Of a stretch of 64,000 nucleotides of DNA, positions 1-12,410 are shown piece by piece. Positions within the stretch are counted from its first letter, which is position 1. Each line of letters begins with the position of its first letter. The DNA is from Takifugu bimaculatus (taxonomy: Eukaryota; Chordata; Actinopteri; Tetraodontiformes; Tetraodontidae), in contig CP034980.1 in the NCBI GenBank assembly GCA_004026145.2, forward strand, positions 4,434,280 through 4,498,279, written 5' to 3'. The position numbers were made by a program, and so were the translations under genes. Under the pieces are notes generated by a model. That model was not told the origin of the DNA. It saw only the letters and a program-made list of their open reading frames with translations, and did no database searches.

Positions 1-628
1 TCCAGCCGGTGTCACCAGCACTCATCAAACATTCAGGGAAGGAAAAAAAAAAAAGGAAAGTGCAATTTGATAAACAGAGTAAAAGCTAAGCTCAGAGAGA
101 GGTTAATCAAACATTTGCCCGCACCCTGACTGCACAAGTGCACAGTGCAAATGAGGTATCTGGACATGAATATGATCCTTTTTCATTAAGATAGGATAAA
201 AGTAGCTCAAAATTGGATGAAGGTGTGATATTTACGGCCTTTCTTGTGTCTCCTGTTTTCAGCTCAGGAGTTAATGATGCAAAATCCCGATTTGACAAAA
301 CTCCTTGATTGCGGTGACGATGTTGAATTGCACTAATGTGCAGTTCAGTTTGTACCAAATGAATTCCTGCTTGTGTTGTTTTGAAGAGTCGCTGCAGTTG
401 TGTGACCTACAAAATCCCTCCAACGACTGACACGCCAGCTCCTCAAACACTGTGGAACAGACCTAAATTTGGAGTTACACACACACGTCTCGCCTCGTGC
501 ACCAGACAGCATCTGTTTTCATCAAACAAGACATCTAAATCTAATATATAATCCATCAATATTTACCAACTATATAATCTGTCCTGAACTCTTGGACTCC
601 TGTGGGACTTGTGTAGGTGTCGGAGAGG
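1..628. other. no gene recognised
   Basis: Unique, AT-leaning sequence with a short A-rich run near 46-57. Open frames are under 85 codons and match nothing I know. I see no repeat family here. Confidence 0.55.
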
Positions 629-940
629 TTATCTTCGTTCATTTTGAATCCAGAGCTGTGTTGATAGTTTAGTGTGTCGCTGGCAAGGGAGAGCTAAGGT
701 CATGTCCGCATATATCCACAGAATGAGAGGTCCGTGGATAGAGCCTTGGGGTACACCGTAGTTGGCTGAGGCTGGGTGGGAGTATAGATTGCCAGAGACA
801 GGCCTGAGATCAGTGGGCGGGAGGGGGGCTGGAGCCAGGACACGCTGAGAAAGTCCAGGACGTGTACTGATGGTGCTCTGTTTGAGCCTTTGACCTACAG
901 TATGGTCCATAAATTGCATCAAGTTTATTGTTTTTCTCAT
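629..940 (-). pseudogene. LINE reverse-transcriptase fragment, degraded
   Basis: Read on the minus strand, this stretch stays open for about 103 codons. At about residues 61-77 it contains YGVPQGSIHGPLILWIY, which resembles the G-V-P-Q-G-S-x-L-G-P-L-L-F block of non-LTR retrotransposon reverse transcriptases. In intact elements this block comes shortly before the catalytic YADD box. The usual leucine of SxLGP is histidine here, and no YADD follows, so the copy is broken just downstream of the motif. The upstream residues align only loosely with the thumb-proximal part of fish L2/CR1-like or Rex-like elements. I cannot assign the clade. No endonuclease domain or 3' tail is visible nearby. The motif match is short, so an accidental match cannot be excluded. 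Confidence 0.45.
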
Positions 941-2340
941 ATTGTCTCATAGTGACTCTCCGCTGCTCGTCGGCGTGCTAATGTTAGCTGACTTTCTTAG
1001 GTAATTAATGGCTGCTGACAGCTGTGTCATCACCTGACTCCGTTCCCATTTGAAGCCTGTTCAACGTGGTTACTCTGCTCCTCTTCTTTATCCCATTTAG
1101 TCTACATTGTTGTCATTCACTCCTCCAACAACAAACAAAGGAGCTGAAGAAGGCCAGCGAAAGCATGGTGCGCCCTGGGTAATGCAATTTAATGTAATTT
1201 GACTTTGATATGATGAGGACAGATATATTGGCATTTTGTGAGAAGTCCTGGTGTGCACGAGGGTGAGGGTGTCATTTTGAGGCTCTTTGAATGTCATCTA
1301 TAAAATTAAAAAAACCAAGCAGCCCTAGGCTTACTGCAAATGATCAATCTAATAATTGATTTAATAAATCTAAAGTACATCAAGTGAAAGGCATCTTAGC
1401 TCCATTGAGATCTTTGGGAATCTTGAATTGTGAAAGATAATTTCTTCTATTCTCTTTCTTTTTCTTGATGTGACTGCATATCAAACTGAAACAGGGTTTT
1501 TACACAATCAATTTAATTGAATATTTTAAACGTAGTAATTAACTTGGACTATAATAGATGACGATTCACGTTGAAGGGAATTCTAGCCAGTCCAGGTCAG
1601 CAGAATGAGGTACATGTTTTCCTACAGAACAGTTGCAGCTGTGCTCCAGTGATTAGCTCGACACATGTGGTGTGCGCAAAGTGCTACAAGGCTAACATCT
1701 GAGTCAAACGTTGCGGGCCAGACCCTGCTAATGGGCGTTTTGGAAAGAACTTTCTATTTATATATCCTCCTCCTGTCCTCATAGATGTGAGAAGGGGGAC
1801 AAAAGGCAACGATTTCCACTTTAAAACCTCAATGGAAAGTGATTTGCATTGTATTATTCAAACTGCAGTTAAGTGCATAATATGTGCTAATTACACGGTA
1901 CAGTATGAAGTGCATTTTGTACTCATCCATTTCTTTTTTTTCTAGGCAGAGTAAGACAGACCGAGCACGCATGAATAATGGAAAGTTGCTGTTGTTCGTA
2001 TGCAAAATGGTTTGCAGCGCTCGTGCATTTTACAGGAGACTGAAGAGACACATACACACCAGATTCCGGGAGCATGCACGCGCACATCCTGTTTGTACCT
2101 GTTTGTGTCTGTACTTGTGAGGCGCATACACGAGCGGAAAGTGTTTGTGTGTGAAGCCTTGGTCAAGTTGCATTTATGAATTAATTCTAGGCACTTAAAC
2201 GCAAAGGCAGACCAGATGGACGCGTGTGTCTACAGGGTATTGAGGAGCTCCTTGGTTTTCAATTATCTACCTTTCAGTGAACTGTTGTCTAAACTGCCCT
2301 GATCTGGCAATCCCCTTTTGCACAGCTAAGCAGTTTAATA
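941..2340. other. no gene recognised
   Basis: Mixed unique sequence. The open frames around 1.9-2.2 kb overlap on both strands and have no recognisable domain. No transposon ends are visible. Confidence 0.55.
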
Positions 2341-2374
2341 AGTGAGTGAGTGAGAGAGTGTGTGTGTGTGTGTA

Positions 2375-2405
<31 letters not shown>

Positions 2406-2406
2406 T
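2341..2406. repeat. compound GTGA / GT / GA microsatellite
   Basis: GTGA-like units lead into an interrupted GT run (about 2358-2392, with one TATG interruption) and then into GA units. Confidence 0.95.
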
Positions 2407-3574
2407 AGCGCTGGGGCAACGATAAAACAGCTGAAATGTAAAGAACTATAAAATGTTTATCATCACATTTTACAGAATTGCCATTTTACACCTACAAGTC
2501 ACTTGGGTTTGATTGGGATGTTGCTTAAAATAAACGAGGCAGCTATTATTTATGGGGCATTTAGACAAAACAACTGCCATATCAATACATAGTGGGGAGC
2601 AATAATGTAAAATGGAGACCACATTCATCTGTGTTTCAGGAAAGTCGGTCTGACCGTTTGATTCTTGGTGATTTAGGAGGAGGGGGACAGTCTAAATGGG
2701 TGTCGCACCTCCGAAAAGTTATCAGAATGACATTTAAAGAAAGTTTTTGGGGCAGTTGTAGCAGAAAAGTAATGGTCTGTCTGTCGGGGATGGTTATTAT
2801 TTGGCTTTGTCAGTTCTTTTTCAGATGCTGACGGGATCAGTGACCAACCAGAGGCTTTGCTTTTATGAATGTGTTGTGTTGACTTTGGAAAACAACAATG
2901 ACAGGAAGTTTAAAGTAGCAGAATATTAAAACCCTCAGACAGTTCAGGGAATAACAAGGATAACTGGCAGATGTAGCACCGCTCAGTGTTTACAAAGGTG
3001 AAAAGTAGCATGAGGGGCTAACCTCTGCAGAGAGAGAACCCCCCCCCCCCCCCCCCCGGATATTTGACATTGTAGTTACAACCAAAGCACCAGATAATAA
3101 CATGTTTATTTCCTCAACAATAATGGTTAAATGTAGCAAATTAAGAGCAACCAAAGCAATAAGCAAACACTGGCAACACTTTTGTTAGCCCAGAGCATGT
3201 CTTTGTGAGTAGGTTATCATTTTAGAATGACCGCGTGAGATTTGTGCCATCTGAATGCTAATTATTGTCTGTGAATTACACAAGCTGAATATTTTCATGA
3301 TAATTGTTCAGAAAATTACAGTTTAGTTCGGCGCGTTCGCGGGTCAGCAAGACTGTAATCAAGAAAATTGCCAGCGAGTGTCATTGCAATTGAAAGTGAA
3401 GTAAGTTGGTGACATCAACCACATAGAACGTTGTATTTGTTTTCATTTTTGGTGAAAATAATGCGTAATGTGACCATTGAGGTTATTTGAAACCATTTAG
3501 TGATGAGTTCAGATGTAAATGGGTGGTAAATAAGAATAGCTGCAGTTTAAGATGATGTTTTGGTCCATCCACAG
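2407..3574. other. no gene recognised; TAAT-rich patch
   Basis: Holds the C run listed separately. From about 3225 to 3330 there is a patch with several TAAT/ATTA cores, including CTAATTATT and GATAATTG, which could be a homeodomain-rich regulatory element. Nothing else stands out. Confidence 0.45.
3039..3057. repeat. C homopolymer (19)
   Basis: Nineteen consecutive C. A run this long is error-prone in sequencing and may be length-variable. Confidence 0.95.
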
Positions 3575-3652
3575 TCTGGAGAAAGAAGCCTAAAGGACGG
3601 AGTTCTGTTGGAGCGAGGGTTCACGCCCATCCACCCCGGAGATTATGACCCC
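3575..3652 (+). other. candidate internal exon, unsupported
   Basis: A 78-base stretch is preceded by CATCCACAG, an acceptable splice acceptor, and followed by GTAAGG, an acceptable donor. It is a multiple of three and open in the frame starting at 3575, giving 26 residues that begin SGERSLKDGV and end HPGDYDP. The acceptor has only a weak pyrimidine tract, and I do not recognise the peptide. No partner exon is visible. Splice-like flanks of this quality occur by chance many times in 64 kb, so this marks a place to test and is not a gene call. Confidence 0.13.
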
Positions 3653-5156
3653 GTAAGGCTACATCTGCAAACCCTCTTTGATGCAGCAATTGTGACGGCT
3701 CAAAAAAAAGGATCAGAGAAAGTCCGTCTTTATCACCCGCTGCAGGGATCGACGTGGCCAGACCTATAAAAAGCTTCCTCGGCTTGTGCCGGATCAGAAC
3801 ACTGCCTAATAAATAGAGAGACTGCTTTTATATATCCTGGGCTTTTTACAATTTGAATCACAAGCCTTGGGGCATTTCCAATGCTCCCAGTGGGAAGCGG
3901 CATCACGCCGAAGTGTAAAGGACCATTCCACAACATTCATCCTTCTAAATCTCCTAACCTTGCCCTGAGCGAAGCCTCAGCCCCAGAGGTTGCACGTCAG
4001 TATCACAGAAACAGTTACATCTGCACGTGAACTAGCTGAACCAAAGATGTCCTCCACTGAAGAGGAAGGCACTCGTGTATCCTGAGGGCCGTAGAGACCC
4101 GAGCCTTCAGACAGACTTCCGCTCCGAACAGCCCGGCACATTTTTCATGTTTGAATAAAAGCTGCTTGCTGATGTCAAATGTACTTCTGCACAGTCTAAG
4201 ACTGGCAAGGCATCCATTGTGAAGGTCAGCGTGTTCCCAGCCTCCTGCACGTCTCGCCGTACAACAAACCTGGCTGTGACTACGCTGCTGAAGCTTCATG
4301 CCAGGTTTACCTTGGGCACCAGCGGAGGCCTGTCAAGGGACTCTATGGGACGACTGTTGAGAAGGACGTTCGTTTCTCCTGTAATAACTCGCCAACATTA
4401 AGACAGACACGGGTACTGGACTGTTGTTGATACCATGACACCCATGTAGACACACCGAACACACAAATCTGACACGCTTCCACATTGAAGAAACAATAAA
4501 AGATGATTTGAGGTACACACGTCTCCCATGACTGATTGACGGGAACTCCCGGCAGAAGCGTCCATTGTTTTGTGAAACTGTTATCTTTTGAATTGGATTA
4601 TAGCTAGCTATTTAATTCCAGTGCTTTTCATCCTTTCCTTCACACCTCGGTGTGGGTCAGCATCCAGGGGGTCTGACCTTCTTGATTAAGGAGCAGTCAG
4701 TTGGGTGGAGGCTGGGGGTGAATGATGATCCCATCAGCATGAGCCGGTGTCTCTGACGTTCAACTTTCTCACTTTTGCACAGAAAAACGAGGCCTATAAG
4801 ACAGGATCTTTCTATTGTTTGGGGTTTTTTAGATGAGGGGAAACCAAATGAAACAAAATGAGTCATGCGGGTGTTGTCTGAGAAGGTTGCTTCCCTCTGA
4901 AATATCTACACCTTTTGTCAAAAGGGCCTGATGGAGCTGGTATGCCTCTTTGATTTATCTTTTTAGAAACTGAGAGTCACAGAATCAAGGACGTGCAGTT
5001 CATATAGCAGATCAAAAGGCTGCTTCAGGAGTAGCTTTTGGTCTACTGTGAGCTTCTAGACTGGCTGCTGGGTGATCAAGGGAGCGATTTTAAACCTCTG
5101 CTCATGAAAGCGCTCCAACAAAAAGCTGCAGAGTGATGCAGATGCTGTCTAGAGGA
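3653..5156. other. no gene recognised
   Basis: Unique sequence with short frames overlapping on both strands and no domain. No repeats beyond scattered short runs. Confidence 0.55.
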
Positions 5157-5185
5157 CAGAGAGGGAGACAGAGAGGGAGAGAAAG
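5157..5185. repeat. short purine-rich tandem repeat
   Basis: Two and a half copies of a 12-base purine-rich unit (GACAGAGAGGGA). Confidence 0.8.
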
Positions 5186-5223
5186 TTGGGTAAGAGATTC
5201 TTTAAGCTTTGTTTAGACAGTGC

Positions 5224-5247
5224 ATTAGCCTAGCCATTAGCCTAGCC
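5224..5247. repeat. perfect 12-bp tandem duplication
   Basis: ATTAGCCTAGCC occurs twice, back to back. It lies directly beside the SINE-tail remnant and may mark an old insertion or slippage event. Confidence 0.85.
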
Positions 5248-5254
5248 TGCCCTG

Positions 5255-5330
5255 GCAGTCTGACCCTGGACAGGTCACCAGGCCTACAAACACAATCCCA
5301 GCATCCCTTCACACGCTCACACCGAGCAGC
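5255..5330 (-). mobile_element. SINE 3'-region remnant
   Basis: The plus strand reads CCCTGGACAGGTCACCAGGC near 5264-5283, followed by a CACACGCTCACACC stretch. This resembles the reverse complement of the conserved 3' segment of teleost SINEs, in which a 'GGCGACCTGTCCAGGGT' block is followed by the tail. No tRNA-like head is seen, so only a short piece remains. Confidence 0.4.
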
Positions 5331-6029
5331 AACAGAGAGACATGCAGGACAACACAGAACCGCCAGCGCCATAAATGACAAGAAATAAACTTTGCAATCT
5401 CTTGAATATTTCAAATCGACATTTATTATTTCAGCACTCTCATTTTCTCTTTAACTGCTGAGGAGCGAATGCCTTTGTTCTGCCGCAGTGAGTCTTTTAT
5501 CTGTTTAACTCAATATATACCTCAACAGAACTCTCATGGGTTATTCAGTGTGTTTGCCTCTTAACAGCTCGCGCTATAATTAGTAGCTGGGGCGCTGCAC
5601 ATGGTTGGGAACGCATCTGCCTTTCAAAGCCACTCTGTTATGCTTGGAATTCTGATCCCAGGAACCACCTTGTAATCGCCACCTTTCATCCCCCACACAT
5701 CAACACTTACCTCCATCATATTTACAAATCATAAGTACCAGCATTTAGCACTTTTAGCGCACTCAAATGTTGCCAGGGAAATTAGTCATTTGGAGTAATT
5801 GCTTCCTCAAACTCGCCTTAAATCAGCGTGAATGCGCACGAGGATGAGCGGCGAGCTGCCAGAGTGTTGCAGTGCGCTTTTCACGGCTCAACGGGAAACG
5901 CCACCTTTTCCGCAGGAGTGCAACCGCACGCAAACATGCGGCCCGACCGTGTGCGGACAAAGCTAATCCGCCACGTGTGCATGTATACGAGACCTCAAAG
6001 CAAAAGCCCATGAACGGTGCCGCACGCTC
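5331..6029. other. no gene recognised
   Basis: Unique sequence. A moderately CpG-rich patch near 5830-5960 has overlapping open frames of about 61 codons on both strands, none recognisable. Confidence 0.5.
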
Positions 6030-6230
6030 TCCCGCTTAACTCTTAATTATCATGGCTGCATTAGTCATCAATTATTAAGAGCACTCTAGGCATTGCTAAT
6101 GGTATTTTGGGAGAGGAAGTGTTATCTACTGTTAGAAGGTAGATGTCTAGTTTGGGAGACAGAAAAATAATTTATGGCGGCCCTACAGGCCGTGCCGTCT
6201 GTATTTAATTCCTCTGCAACGTCTCGGCAA
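6030..6230. promoter_or_regulatory. candidate conserved non-coding element
   Basis: This block carries at least six TAAT/ATTA homeodomain-type cores in under 200 bases, including TTAATTATCATGG, CAATTATTAAG, GCTAATGG and ATAATTTATGG. It has no coding potential and no repeat signature. Dense TAAT cores in non-repetitive DNA are typical of developmental enhancers, but this is an impression from composition only. Conservation is unknown. Confidence 0.2.
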
Positions 6231-6829
6231 GATGAGTGAGTTTTCTGCGGCTCGGGTCTCATAAGGATTCGCAATGTTTTAGCTGTAGGCTAAGATCTTT
6301 TAAATGCTCTGGGGCCCAGATTTCAGACGTACGCTACATTAACACTGCAGACGATTATCTGCAAAGTCTACCAGCTTGTTTATACAGCTCTTCTTCTTTT
6401 GTTCCGTGTCCCATTACCAAAATGTAAACAGGATATTCGGAAGCGTCGGATTGCGAAGGATCCCTCACATTTGTTTTCGTGTAATTCTGCACGGCGGCGT
6501 GATCCGTCCGCAGGTGTCACACATTATGGCGGGTAACTGCGGGATGGAAGGCGGGATGGAAGGCCAGCGGTGGACCAAGGAAAGAGGAGCTCTGTCCGGA
6601 TTTAGTGGAAGACACAAAATAAAACACCTCAATATCATGAAACTGTGACGAGGCCTGAAATTTACTCCCCAGCTCCAGAACAAATGCTTTCAATTTGGGA
6701 CAAGCCAAGCGTCCCCAAAGAGAGACGTTGTGCAGGGTAAAGTAGGGATACTGTATTTCACAGGGACAAAGGGAGACACTAAAAAGGCTTTAGTAGTGAA
6801 ACCAGCAGCGTTCCCTCTCAGCTCCCCTG

Positions 6830-6985
6830 CAATGGAAAATGTATTTAAAATGGGCTCCACTAAATCTCATTTTACGTATCATTAATAATAAATTGGTGCC
6901 ATCAATCCTAATAATGACGGCTGACCTATTACCAGGGCAACATTCGGGAATATTCTGTCAGCCCAAATCAATTAATTCCCCTTTT
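6830..6985. promoter_or_regulatory. candidate conserved non-coding element
   Basis: A non-repetitive block with closely spaced AT-rich homeodomain-like motifs: ATTAATAATAAATTGG, CCTAATAATGACGG and AATCAATTAATTCC. Function is inferred only from motif density. Confidence 0.17.
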
Positions 6986-9900
6986 TTCGCCCTATACGTA
7001 AAACATCTGTTTTTGTTTCTGGAGAGAATGTAGCGTAAAATAAAAGGCCTTAGGCCCTCAAGGCTCGCTGGTTGAATCTGTGACCTATTTAACCTGCGGT
7101 TGTTGTTTCTGTTTAATGCTGATACCACGAGACAGAAGAGACTGTAAACAGGCCATAATAACCTTGGGGCAATGGTCAAATATGAAAGAGGAGCTGAGGA
7201 ATTTAACCCTGCAACATTTGGATTGTAAAGATCCACGGCAGTATCCGCTGTAGCCATTTGATTCAACAGTACTGGTGCCACAGTTCAGGGATCAAGGATC
7301 ACCGCATCCAGCCTTATTAGCCTAAAGCAAAGCTGTATTGATCATTGACGTCCACGTTGTCCTCAAAATATCAAAAGAAAGTTTTGGATAAGTTCAAATG
7401 CTATTGAAAATAATTGAAAGATGATTTTTTTGCCTCTTGATACCTGAGGTTACCTTCAAAGATGCACCTGCGTTTGTTCCAGCTGGACCGTTGGCATGCA
7501 AACATTCATGTGGACCATATTTCTGTCACAGCTCTCCTGTGTTCTGCACTTTGCATATAGATGAATGTTTATTACTTTTCTCCAAAGGGGTTGACTCCTT
7601 CCAGTAAATCCCACGACGGGCCTCTAAAAACTCCAAGGCTAAAAGTCTCTTATCCTGTTTAATATTGTTGAGGCTGCGCTTACGTTTAAATGTGGAGAAT
7701 CCCCCTGAATCACATCCAGTCACCTCGGAGACTTACAGCTTGGGGAATTCAACTAATCTAAAAGATAAAAAATAGAACCAGATAAATGAAATGGGATTAG
7801 AAGTCATCAACAATTGGAGTGACTTTTGACTCAAGACAAATAAAAGCTGTGTTTCAGATATAAATGGGCTGTCTCAGCCATGCACACAGAAGTCAAAATG
7901 ATGGTAACCACACAGTCACGCATTTTGCCACAATCGCAGACTTATAACCTGCACTGGTGGCACAGGTGAGGACTTAATAAGTACACGATAACAGTGTTAA
8001 TCCTTCAGAGCCTGCTGTGCTGTCTACATGCTAATGAAAGAGACCCACGACAAGTGTTACAGCACAACAAAAGCCGCTTTGCTTCCATATTGGTTCATTT
8101 CCAAAACCATTTCCAGCTGTCAGCAGAGCAGGTTCCCTTAAATCTGCAGTTTCAACATGGAATTATCTGGAGAGCAAACTTGGTTAGTTTCATTCGATTG
8201 AAAAAAGAAACAAGAAATCTCGGCAAACGCGAGCTCAGACTGAACAAAAATGGCTTCTCATCTCTGTGCGGCTGCCTTTAAAAGACGCAGGCTGAGCACA
8301 GACTGACTCGTGCCCGCTTTGTCATGCCACTGCTCGACTCATATGGCAGATTGACCGCCCGGAGCAACAATGAGTCACGAGTGCGTGCGAGCAACCAGGT
8401 CTCACAACCTGGCCTCACTGAAACCGCGTAAGCCTGCAGGCAGCGTGTGACCATTCCTGCAAAATTCATCTATCAATCCTGACATCAGCCACACCATCCA
8501 CATTAGGATCGCTCTTGCAAAAAGTGTTTTGGTCCCCTCGGGTTAAGCGGCGCCTCTGTGACTTTGCTGCACCTATTTCACACTGTACAGCCAAATGCAG
8601 GACGCCTCGAGAAAGGAAGGAAAACACTCATGGCTGACCTTCGAAGCAGCATTTCATGTGCATAATTTAATTACAGTGCAATAATTTACTCAACACACTC
8701 CAGAAATGCTTTAAATTAGCATACAGCTAACTGCAGTTAGGGGTTACAATTGACAATATGTTAGAAGCCATCACCTCGCCAAGGTATTGTCATGTAAATA
8801 TCTTTATTTACATTAGATTTTTTATTGCCAAACATTGAATAATCATCCCGTGTGACATGATTGTGTCCACAGTGTTTCCATTAACGCGGAACGATGTCCA
8901 AAAGTAGAGCTGTGATATAAAAACACTTTCCTCCAGGTGTTCTTATCTAAATCATGTCAATGCTCACCAATGATGGGAAACTGTCAGCTGGAGGATGCCT
9001 GTGCTCCTGCCTCAGATAGCATCTGAAAATAAGTCTTTATTGGCTGCTTTCATGCTGCTTCTTCCCATTTACCAACAAACAAACCGGAGACAGCTGCACG
9101 GATGCACTTAGCGGGCATCAGCTCAGCATAAGCAGGCAGCAGTCAGAGCCGAGTGGAGGGCAACTCAGGTAAGATCTGCTGTGTCTGTGGCGTTCCCCCT
9201 TCTAGGCCGGCTCGGATTGAGACGAACAAAAACCATTTCCCACACAGCTACAAGCCCAGTTGTGACATTTGCATCCATTTAGATGATTGTAAGTGACAGC
9301 CACCATGTTCTGGCCTTTACTTAGCAGCATGATGCAGCTTTCTTCCACTTAAATTATTCAAGCCTTTGTTGGACAGAATATTGCACCTCTCTCCCAAGCT
9401 TTTCAGCAACATCTGATTTGCTATGAGCCACCCCGGCAGAGCAGAAATCTCTTGCTTAACACTCGGCCGGAGTTGTTGTAGCTGCTGAGGTTTAGAATAT
9501 CTGGAGCTCAGAGTGCATTTAGATCATTTAATTATTCTGTTGGGTGTTCCACAGATGCTGTTCACATCCTAGAAAGAGACGATCCCCCGGAGACCCCATG
9601 TCCTCATAAGGACATATATGCCCAAGCAGATAAAGTTCAAGTCTCTGGAGGTTAAGTGTGGTGCAAATGATTCAAAGGCACGTATTCACCTGGGAAATGG
9701 AACATTATGGTCTCACCATGTCAACTGTTTGAAAGCTGGCCATTGTCGTGCTGGGCTAATTATCTGGGCCACGCAGACACCTTCGCCTTCTCAGTTCAAT
9801 GAACAGTCACACGCTGTTCTGGATGTCTGTGAAGACTTTATTTTCAAACCGTTACTGTCGGTGAATTACGCACACATGTGACTTGTATGTAAATCTGTTA

Positions 9901-12370
9901 CAAATCAGGCTAAACATTGAATTCAGCGTGCGCTCTAGTGCACAGTCTGCATCTTCCACTGTGATGCTGACGCAGCATCTGCTCGTCCGGGGTGAAAAGG
10001 TCGTCGATGATTCTAACATTGAGCAAGTCTTAAATGTCTGTAGCGGCCAGCACCAAGTAATTGGGTTCATGACATGTAGATCAGGTCGATTCCGAGACAG
10101 CTGAGACAAGGAGTCACACTAAGTGTTGTCAAACCATTTTCACAGGAATAATCAGCATTTCACATCCATTTTAGGATTATTTTGGGGAGTTCTGTGCTCT
10201 TTAGTTAACATGCTTCTATATATAAGTCTCTCTTTGGGTGAAGTTTTGCACAACTCATGCTCCTCAGTACGTCTGTATATTTAGACCACATGTATTCCTG
10301 CTCTTATGCTACATCTGAAATGTGTCTTTTCCTCCTTTTCTGCCTGTTTGGTTCCTTCTCTTCCCATGTAAAATAAACCAGCCTCTTGAAATGCAGAATC
10401 AGTCAACAGCAGCAGCAGCAGCACATCTCTGCCTGTCTTCAGTTATGTAATGGTTGTATAATAATTCTCTGCAAAATGTAAATATGATAACTAGGTTTTT
10501 TTTAAAAAAAAAATTGCTTGATTAAGGAAAGATGTCAAAACCTTCACTTTATTTTTACGCACCGCTGATGCTGACATCAGTCACTGTACAATCAGTGTTT
10601 AATGGTCAAACAAAGGCTGTTTAAATTGACAGGCTGATGGGGATAAAGTTAGAACAGAAGAAGTCATTTGCAAGTTAATAGCGCCTAATCAGTTTGTCGC
10701 AGTAGTGGCGGCTAATACAAAAGGATATGGGCAGAGGGATTTGGACAAAGAGCTGCTGAAAAGGCCACAGTCCAAATTTGATAACATGGTGGCAAATTCA
10801 ACATTTTGCTACTTGGTGAACCAGCCTATTCCTCAGTCAGTAATGAGCCTAATTATGCTTTAAAAAACCAAAAAAACCACACGTGCTGCAAATGTTCACC
10901 TGATCAGCCATCCAATTAATAGTTCCTGCTTGTGTTCAGACTTAGACGTATTATAACACTTGCACAGCTGTTCACTGGAGGATTATTCAAATACCCCACC
11001 GCGCCCCCATTCTCCCTCTTGCAGCCTGACTAAGCTAAAGATTTGCAACCTGTAGCGCGTGTAAGTTTCCAACTTTTTCGCCATCCAAAAAGCTGGACTT
11101 GCAATTTCCTGATGTTTTGAACGTGTAAATTTTAAGAGAGATGATCCTGTTCTGCCAAAGAGCAATATTAATGGCGCTGGCTCATGCGCTCTCATCCAAA
11201 CACATAAATGAATCATGGCTCCCCTGTGTAGTCCCCGTGTTCTGCAGCAGGCGTAAATTACTCCATCGAAATCAGGTTGTGGCTTCGAAGAGAGGAACCG
11301 GAGATTTTAATCATTTTGTGTTTGTGTGTTTAGCAGCAGAGGTTTAGCTTTGATTCCAGCACCACAGAAGAAATTATCTACATCATTTCTAACTGGAATG
11401 CACGTTTAATACATTTTAATAGGGAGCCGGTATGAAAGTGAATGTGATTCTGATTTCCAGGTTTGGTTTTTGCTTTGTTGTCCCACATTTCCATTAGTGT
11501 AGACCAGTTTATCTTAATGGAATAGCCGCGGCGCGGTGGTCAGCTACCACGGAGCTTTGCACAGATTTCAGAAACTGGAGCGATAGTCTCACTTCGTCCA
11601 TTTGCTCGTTTCGCTTTTATCATGGGTGATACGATTTTGGGGACGACGTATTTTAAAAGGCCTAAAATCTTGAATGAGATGGGACTTTCATTATGACTCA
11701 CTGAGCAACTAATGGCAGCAGGAAAATTGTGGGGTTGGTTAGAAACAGAAGCATCGACCAGATGGTATTTCACAAACCCACAATCATTTTCTTGATGATA
11801 TTCAAGACCCGATGAAACTTGGCGCACAACTAGCTGCGTTCATGCCAAGTGCAGATGGCGTTTGCATTGTTTGGAGCTGCAAATATTGGTCACAATTGCT
11901 CCATAGATTATTGACAAGGCTTTTGTCTCGAGGGCCATTGTGATGGATCTTCAATAATCTGATGTGAAAAATCAAATAAATTATACGTGGACGTATTTTT
12001 TGACAGTGTATAATAAACTTTCTGTGCTTGGCACACAACTACTGGGCTGCACCAGTACGAGAAAGTTGCCCCTGCATTTATCAAACAGACTTGAATATGA
12101 ACTTTAGCATTTTCAGAAGCATTTGCAGTATAATTTATTCCCCGCGCCAGTAATCATGTTGAGTAAAGGAAAACTGGGCGATCTTACATGCTGATCTATT
12201 CCTCTCTTCCATCCATGATTCACTGACAAAGGACATTTTGGATCTTTGGGTAAGAGATCTGGGCTCGCAGTCTTGATTTCCAGGCTCGTGTTTGAAATAA
12301 AACAGGCATGTGACCAACAGACAGGCCAAAACTGCAGCGTTTACCTGCAATCACAGCCGTCGGGAGGAGA
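6986..12370. other. no gene recognised
   Basis: About 5.4 kb of unique sequence. Frames reach about 107 codons (6958-7281, minus) but overlap others and show no domain. A short AGC trinucleotide run lies near 10407-10423 and a T/A homopolymer pair near 10496-10513. Confidence 0.5.
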
Positions 12371-12410
12371 GCGCACGTGCCACAGCGCACGTGCCACAGC
12401 GCATGCTGCG
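12371..12410. promoter_or_regulatory. duplicated palindromic E-box block
   Basis: The 14-base unit GCGCACGTGCCACA occurs twice in tandem, placing CACGTG at 12374-12379 and 12388-12393. A third, diverged start (GCGCATGCTGCG) follows and resembles an NRF1 half-site. CACGTG is the E-box bound by bHLH-ZIP factors such as USF, MYC and CLOCK. Use as a regulatory site is not shown. Confidence 0.3.
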
